Of a DNA stretch of 7,742 nt, positions 4,203 to 7,742 are shown in pieces. The stretch spans positions 1 to 7,742 of the forward strand of contig CAKKST010000051.1 in the NCBI GenBank assembly GCA_919903585.1, in the 5' to 3' direction. The stretch comes from Nitrospiria bacterium. Its GTDB lineage: Bacteria > Nitrospirota > CAKKRA01 > 9FT-COMBO-42-15. Under the pieces are notes generated by a model. That model was given only the letters and a program-made list of their open reading frames with translations. It was not told the DNA's origin and ran no database searches. How positions within the stretch are numbered: the stretch's first letter is position 1; the number at the start of each line of letters is the position of its first letter. The translations under genes and the position numbers were made by a program.

Positions 4203-4241
4203 AAGACAAGAGAGTCGTGTTTTGAAATATAAGTTTTTTGG
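4203..4241 (+). repeat. Imperfect direct repeat flanking the ATPase gene, right copy
   Basis: The segment starts AAGACAAGAGAGTCG and ends GAAATATAAGTTTTTTGG, aligning with 2809-2846. It begins six bases after the ATPase stop codon. The two copies enclose about 1.43 kb containing only the ATPase gene and its promoter. Confidence 0.5.
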
Positions 4242-4278
4242 GAAAGGAAAATAGAGGAGCGCTCCCCACATTTCTAAA

Positions 4279-4307
4279 GCAGGGGGTTCAAGATTTTGAA
4301 CCTCTGC
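4279..4307. other. Hairpin downstream of the ATPase gene
   Basis: GCAG (4279-4282) and GGTTCAA (4285-4291) pair with TTGAACC (4296-4302) and CTGC (4304-4307), with a small internal bulge and a GATT loop. It is followed on the + strand by eight A, not T, so it is not a standard intrinsic terminator for the ATPase gene. A 10-bp palindrome, GGAGCGCTCC (4256-4265), lies just before it. Confidence 0.4.
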
Positions 4308-4343
4308 AAAAAAAAGAAAACAGCGACTGGTCTTGAATTTTGC

Positions 4344-4378
4344 TACAAGGGGCTGGCATTACCGTCCCTTCTTTTTTT
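4344..4378 (+). terminator. Probable terminator of the ATPase gene, degenerate repeat copy
   Basis: AAGGG (4347-4351) pairs with CCCTT (4366-4370) and is followed by C and T7 (4372-4378). The stem is short. The sequence TACAAGGGGCTGGCATTACC resembles the left arm and loop of the strong terminator at 1215-1256 (ACAGGGGCGTGGCATTCC), so it seems to be a worn copy of the same element. Confidence 0.45.
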
Positions 4379-4446
4379 GCCTAATCCGATTTATACATTA
4401 TTATACCTCCCCTTATAATGTTTCAATCCAATTATAGGAAATATCC

Positions 4447-4490
4447 TTGACACAGGTTGATTACAGGTGATAAGATTAATTACAGATGAT
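4447..4490 (+). promoter_or_regulatory. Promoter of the pgpA-cinA-thpR(-recA) operon
   Basis: A perfect -35 TTGACA (4447-4452) is followed 18 bp later by TAAGAT (4471-4476). Initiation near 4483-4486 would leave almost no leader before the ATG codons at 4486 and 4489. Two near-identical 12-mers, ATTACAGGTGAT (4460-4471) and ATTACAGATGAT (4479-4490), lie 19 bp apart on either side of the -10 box and could bind a regulator. Confidence 0.45.
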
Positions 4491-4965
4491 GTCAATGGTT
4501 ATTGAAAAGCCCTTGAATAAATTGATAATTTTTCTTGCCACAGGATTTTACGCAGGCTATATCCCCATTGCCCCGGGAACAGCAGGCAGCCTTGTTGGCA
4601 TTGGGTTATATCTCCTATTAAATGGACTCTCCATCGCCTATTATCTGCTGATTATTTCTTTCCTTTTTATTTTTGGCGTCTACATCTCAAATGAGGCAGA
4701 GGCATTATTGAAAAAGAAGGATCCTTCCCATGTTGTATTTGATGAGATTATTGGTATGCTTGTAACTATGATCCTTATCCCCGCTGGGATTGGATGGATA
4801 GTTGCAGGTTTTTTCCTTTTCAGGTTCTTTGATATTTTAAAACCCTATCCCATAAGAGATATAGAAAAGAGGATGAATGGCGGCCTTGGAATCATGCTTG
4901 ATGATGTTGCAGCAGGGATTTATGCGAATGTCCTGCTTCAGGGTGTAAGGCTCTATGTGGGTTGA
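4486..4965 (+). CDS. pgpA: Phosphatidylglycerophosphatase A
   Basis: This 159-residue integral inner-membrane enzyme removes the 5'-phosphate from phosphatidylglycerophosphate to make phosphatidylglycerol. The family signatures are all present: GYIPIAPGTAGSL (residues 24-36), DPSHVVFDEIIGM (79-91), FRFFDILKPYPI (112-123) and GIMLDDVAAG (135-144), with hydrophobic segments between them (about 37-65 and 90-113). The acidic residues in FDE, FD and LDD are the expected metal and phosphate ligands. Length is typical. The start is uncertain among ATG 4486, 4489 and 4495; no clear ribosome binding site is seen, which fits the promoter lying very close upstream. The 3' end overlaps cinA by 11 nt, so it heads a coupled operon. 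Confidence 0.93.
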   Translation: MMSMVIEKPLNKLIIFLATGFYAGYIPIAPGTAGSLVGIGLYLLLNGLSIAYYLLIISFLFIFGVYISNEAEALLKKKDPSHVVFDEIIGMLVTMILIPAGIGWIVAGFFLFRFFDILKPYPIRDIEKRMNGGLGIMLDDVAAGIYANVLLQGVRLYVG

Positions 4966-6199
4966 GATTGTCTCTGTAGGCTCAGAGCTTCTTTCATGGG
5001 ATAAGGCAGAGACGAATTCATTATATCTTTCAAAACAGCTAAAGTTCCTCGGATTAGAGGTTCGCTACAAATCAATTGTTGGCGATATTGAATCTGATAT
5101 TGAAGCCACCCTGATAACAGCAGCAGGACGCTCTCCTTTTGTAATTGTAACCGGCGGCCTTGGGCCAACAGAGGATGACTTAACAAGAAAGGCTGTTGCC
5201 AAGGCATTAAAAAGGGTGCTTGTTTTATCTGATGCGCTCATTGAAAAGATAAAGACCCGTTTTGAGGCGATGGGAAAGGAGATGCCAAAGAATAATGAAA
5301 GGCAGGCCCTGATACCTAATAAGGCAATTATAATTGATAATCCTATTGGCACAGCGCCCGGCTTTGCACTGGAGCATAATAAAAGCCTTGTAATATGCCT
5401 GCCCGGTGTTCCAAGTGAGATGCAGAGGATGTTTGAGGATGGTGTTTTGCCTCTGATAAAGGGCAGGATAGAAGGCCCCGGAACTATTGAGGCAAGGATT
5501 ATCAGAATCTGCGGCATTGCAGAGGCTAAGATAGACGAGATAATCGGGGATCTGTATGCAGCAGAAAGGGGTGTTAGAATCGGCCTGACTGCTGATGAAT
5601 ATGGTGTGGATGTAAGGATAACATCAGCAGGATTATCTGATGCAGAGGCGGCAAAACGGGTGGATGAATTAAAGGAGAAGATTGCTGCAAGATTAAAGGA
5701 CAATATCTATAGCTTTAATGAAGAGGCAATGGAGGCGCTTGTTGTCAGGTTGTTGAAGGAAAAGGGCGCAAGGCTTTCGGTTGCTGAATCTTGCACAGGC
5801 GGGCTTATCCAGAAGAGGATAACAGATGTCTCAGGAAGCTCTGCCTGTTTTGAGATGGGGGTTGTGTGCTACAGCAATGAGGCTAAGATACAGGTATTAA
5901 GGGTTCCATCTAATATGATAAAAGAGTATGGGAGTGTGAGCTCGCAGGCGGCAATGGCAATGGCAGATGGGATAAGAAGGATTGCAGGCACAGGATACGG
6001 CCTCAGTATAACAGGCATTGCCGGCCCTGAAGGCGGCACGGAAAAAAAACCTGTGGGACTTGTATATATTGCCCTTTCAGAAAAGGGGAAGGAGACAAGG
6101 TGCAAGGGTTACAATTTCACAGGCAGCAGGGAGATGATAAGGAAGAAGGCGTCGCAGATGGCGCTGGATATAGTTAGAAGGGCGATATTAAGTAATTAA
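4955..6199 (+). CDS. cinA: CinA: nucleotide pyrophosphatase-like domain fused to NMN deamidase
   Basis: This 414-residue protein has the full two-domain CinA layout. The N-terminal molybdopterin-binding-like domain (COG1058, linked to ADP-ribose hydrolysis) shows SVGSELL (7-13), VTGGLGPTEDDLT (65-77), NPIGTAPGF (129-137) and LPGVPSEM (149-156). The C-terminal PncC-type domain (about 255-414) converts nicotinamide mononucleotide to nicotinic acid mononucleotide. It contains SVAESCTGG (275-283), whose ESC serine is the reported nucleophile, and SITGIAGPEGGT (351-362). The usual GQxxxTN near the start reads SWDKAETN here, a mild departure. ATG 4955 overlaps the pgpA end, with AAGG at 4947-4950 as a short ribosome binding site. 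The stop is 2 nt before thpR. cinA next to recA is a recurring arrangement, in some bacteria tied to competence or DNA-damage induction; no such regulatory site is visible here. Confidence 0.94.
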   Translation: MWVEIVSVGSELLSWDKAETNSLYLSKQLKFLGLEVRYKSIVGDIESDIEATLITAAGRSPFVIVTGGLGPTEDDLTRKAVAKALKRVLVLSDALIEKIKTRFEAMGKEMPKNNERQALIPNKAIIIDNPIGTAPGFALEHNKSLVICLPGVPSEMQRMFEDGVLPLIKGRIEGPGTIEARIIRICGIAEAKIDEIIGDLYAAERGVRIGLTADEYGVDVRITSAGLSDAEAAKRVDELKEKIAARLKDNIYSFNEEAMEALVVRLLKEKGARLSVAESCTGGLIQKRITDVSGSSACFEMGVVCYSNEAKIQVLRVPSNMIKEYGSVSSQAAMAMADGIRRIAGTGYGLSITGIAGPEGGTEKKPVGLVYIALSEKGKETRCKGYNFTGSREMIRKKASQMALDIVRRAILSN

Positions 6200-6201
6200 T
6201 T

Positions 6202-6765
6202 ATGATTCGTTCTTTTATTGCAATTGAGATACCTGATGAATTAAAAAATGATGTGCTGGAAATACAGAAGAGGTTTAAGGCAGTCAGCGCTGATGCAAGC
6301 TGGACAAGGACAGATGGGATACACCTTACGCTGAAATTTCTGGGGAATGTTGAAGAGAAGAAAATAGAAGATATAAAGAGGATTCTTGAAGAGATTGCGA
6401 GAGGCACGCAGCGCATTAAGATAAAAATAGGAGGTGTGGGTGCATTCCCAAACCAGAAGATGCCGAGGGTGCTCTGGATTGGTATAAGAAACGAGGATGG
6501 CGCACTTGAGGGGCTTTATAAAAGGATAGATGCAGAATTATCAGAAATGGGTTTTGAGAAGGAGGACAGGGATTTTAAACCGCATCTTACACTCGGCAGG
6601 ATGAGGTCGCAAAAGGGAAGGGAAGGTATTATTAAGTTATTAGAGGAGTCCAAAGATAAAGAGTTAGGTGTATTTATAGCATCAGACATGAGATTAGTAA
6701 AGAGTGAACTGCAGCCGCAGGGTGCGGTGTATACAGAGCTTGGAAGGTTTGGCTTTACAGGGTAA
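6202..6765 (+). CDS. thpR: RNA 2',3'-cyclic phosphodiesterase (2H family, LigT/ThpR)
   Basis: This 187-residue enzyme opens 2',3'-cyclic phosphate ends of RNA, and its family was first described as a 2'-5' RNA ligase. Both catalytic HxTx motifs are present, HLTL at residues 41-44 and HLTL at 128-131, each followed by the family's 'KFLG' and 'GR'. The opening MIRSFIAIEIPDELK is also typical, and the length is normal. The gene starts 2 nt after the cinA stop with no strong ribosome binding site, so translation probably depends on coupling to cinA. Its place between cinA and recA is a recurring cluster in several Gram-negative lineages. The physiological substrate is not known for most members; tRNA repair or processing is inferred from the chemistry. 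Confidence 0.93.
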   Translation: MIRSFIAIEIPDELKNDVLEIQKRFKAVSADASWTRTDGIHLTLKFLGNVEEKKIEDIKRILEEIARGTQRIKIKIGGVGAFPNQKMPRVLWIGIRNEDGALEGLYKRIDAELSEMGFEKEDRDFKPHLTLGRMRSQKGREGIIKLLEESKDKELGVFIASDMRLVKSELQPQGAVYTELGRFGFTG

Positions 6766-6866
6766 TTGGAATTGAGGAGTAGGTTTATGAATCGGTGAAT
6801 GGGAGAAAATGTCTCCGTTTCAGACTTGCTGCATGATTAAACATTACATTGAAGGAGGGGTGCAAA

Positions 6867-7742
6867 ATGGCGGACAAGGATAAATTAAAGGCATTGGAAC
6901 TTACAATCTTACAGATAGAAAAGCAGTTTGGGAAGGGTTCTATAATGAGGCTCGGCGCGGATGAGGTGATATCTGATGCCCCTGTGATACCAACAGGCTC
7001 GTTGGGACTTGATATCGCGCTTGGTATCGGCGGCGTGCCGAAAGGAAGGGTGATAGAGATATTCGGGCCTGAGTCATCAGGCAAGACAACCCTGACCCTG
7101 CATATTATTTCAGAGGCGCAGAAGGCAGGAGGCTCTGCTGCCTTTATTGATGCAGAGCATGCGCTGGATGCGAATTATGCGAGGAAGCTTGGCATAAAGA
7201 CAGAGGAGCTTTTGATCTCACAGCCTGATACAGGGGAGCAGGCGCTTGAGGTTGCAGAGATGCTGGTTCGCAGCGGGGCAATTGACATTATTGTTATAGA
7301 CTCTGTTGCGGCCCTTGTGCCAAAGGCAGAGATTGAAGGTGAGATGGGAGACGCCCACATGGGGCTTCAGGCAAGGCTTATGTCTCAGGCATTGAGAAAG
7401 CTTACAGCAGTGATAAGTAAATCGCAGACAACAGTTATCTTCATTAACCAGATAAGGATGAAGATAGGCGTGATGTTTGGGAATCCTGAGACAACAACAG
7501 GAGGCAATGCCTTGAAATTCTATTCTTCTGTAAGGCTTGATATTAGAAAGGTCTCTGCCATAAAAGATGGGGAGGAAGTAACAGGAAACCGTGTGCGTGT
7601 GAAGGTTGTTAAGAACAAGGTTGCGCCTCCATTTAAGCAGGCAGAGTTTGATGTGATGTTTAATGAAGGCATCTCAAAGATCGGCGAGATAGTTGACCTT
7701 GGCGCGGAAAAGGGTATAATTGAAAAGAGCGGCGCATGGTAT
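6867..7742 (+). CDS. recA: RecA recombinase, 5' 292 codons
   Basis: The frame runs from ATG 6867 off the right edge without a stop, giving 292 of the roughly 340-350 residues expected. RecA forms the ATP-dependent filament on single-stranded DNA that drives homologous recombination and triggers LexA cleavage. Diagnostic segments are QFGKGSIMRLG (near residue 20), Walker A GPESSGKTT (about 68-76), FIDAEHALD (about 94-102), IIVIDSVAALVPKAE (Walker B, about 140-154), the L1 loop GDAHMGLQARLMSQ, and L2 with FINQIRMKIGVMFGNPETTTGG. The ribosome binding site AAGGAGGGG (6852-6860) lies 6 nt before the start and is the strongest in this cluster. The 101-bp gap after thpR holds only a weak GGAGA/TCTCC hairpin (6802-6816). 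I saw no clear LexA box or promoter there, so readthrough from the pgpA operon is plausible. Confidence 0.97.
   Translation, partial: MADKDKLKALELTILQIEKQFGKGSIMRLGADEVISDAPVIPTGSLGLDIALGIGGVPKGRVIEIFGPESSGKTTLTLHIISEAQKAGGSAAFIDAEHALDANYARKLGIKTEELLISQPDTGEQALEVAEMLVRSGAIDIIVIDSVAALVPKAEIEGEMGDAHMGLQARLMSQALRKLTAVISKSQTTVIFINQIRMKIGVMFGNPETTTGGNALKFYSSVRLDIRKVSAIKDGEEVTGNRVRVKVVKNKVAPPFKQAEFDVMFNEGISKIGEIVDLGAEKGIIEKSGAWY

Noticed and set aside
4279..4307. Hairpin as the intrinsic terminator of the ATPase gene
   Set aside because: It is followed by A8 on the + strand rather than a T run, and on the minus strand the T run comes before the hairpin. The T7-followed hairpin at 4344-4378 is a better candidate.
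5065..5703. Long reverse-strand open frame (212 codons) within cinA
   Set aside because: It lies wholly inside an intact gene with all CinA motifs. The reverse translation is Ser/Ile/Pro-rich without any recognisable domain, so it is an antisense shadow.
6799..6840. Tiny open frame MGENVSVSDLLHD between thpR and recA
   Set aside because: It has only 13 codons, no ribosome binding site of its own and no resemblance to known leader peptides.
6766..6866. SOS/LexA box or dedicated promoter before recA
   Set aside because: No recognisable LexA consensus and no well-spaced -35/-10 pair were found. TTGCTG (6826-6831) has no suitable -10 at proper spacing.

Overview
The window looks like a chromosomal stretch of a Gram-negative bacterium. 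It encodes a signal-peptide-bearing outer-membrane beta-barrel protein whose last residue is Phe, and it carries a sigma-54-type promoter. The noncoding DNA is full of short GC-rich palindromes in an otherwise moderately A+T-rich sequence. The gene order pgpA-cinA-thpR-recA and this palindrome style remind me of Nitrospirota or Desulfobacterota-like lineages. That placement is inference, and nothing in the window fixes the taxon.

Region 1 (1-1256) is the 3' end of a DUF4266-DUF3570 locus. It holds the last codons of a small Gly/Cys-rich DUF4266 lipoprotein, overlapped by a DUF3570 barrel protein. Two palindromic repeat units lie inside the DUF3570 reading frame without breaking it. A perfect 19-bp-stem hairpin that includes the stop codon closes the gene.

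Region 2 (1257-4440) is an accessory segment. It has an A+T-rich stretch ending in a strong sigma-54 promoter match that points into about 320 bp of back-to-back hairpins with no gene. Next is a VapBC-type toxin-antitoxin operon with a palindrome at its promoter. Converging on vapC is a HicB-like small-protein gene whose frame is broken at a T7 tract that is also a classic -1 slippery heptamer. Then comes an AAA_14/DUF4143 ATPase, probably transcribed without a leader and bracketed by imperfect 38-39 bp direct repeats.

Region 3 (4447-7742) is a compact housekeeping cluster on the + strand: pgpA (phospholipid synthesis), cinA (nucleotide and NMN clean-up), thpR (2H RNA phosphoesterase) and the first 292 codons of recA. 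The first three overlap or almost touch; recA follows after 101 bp with a strong ribosome binding site.

No rRNA, tRNA, CRISPR array or complete insertion sequence was seen. The points most worth checking are the in-frame palindromes in the barrel gene, the sigma-54 promoter facing a hairpin array, the frameshifted HicB-like gene, and the repeat-flanked leaderless ATPase.
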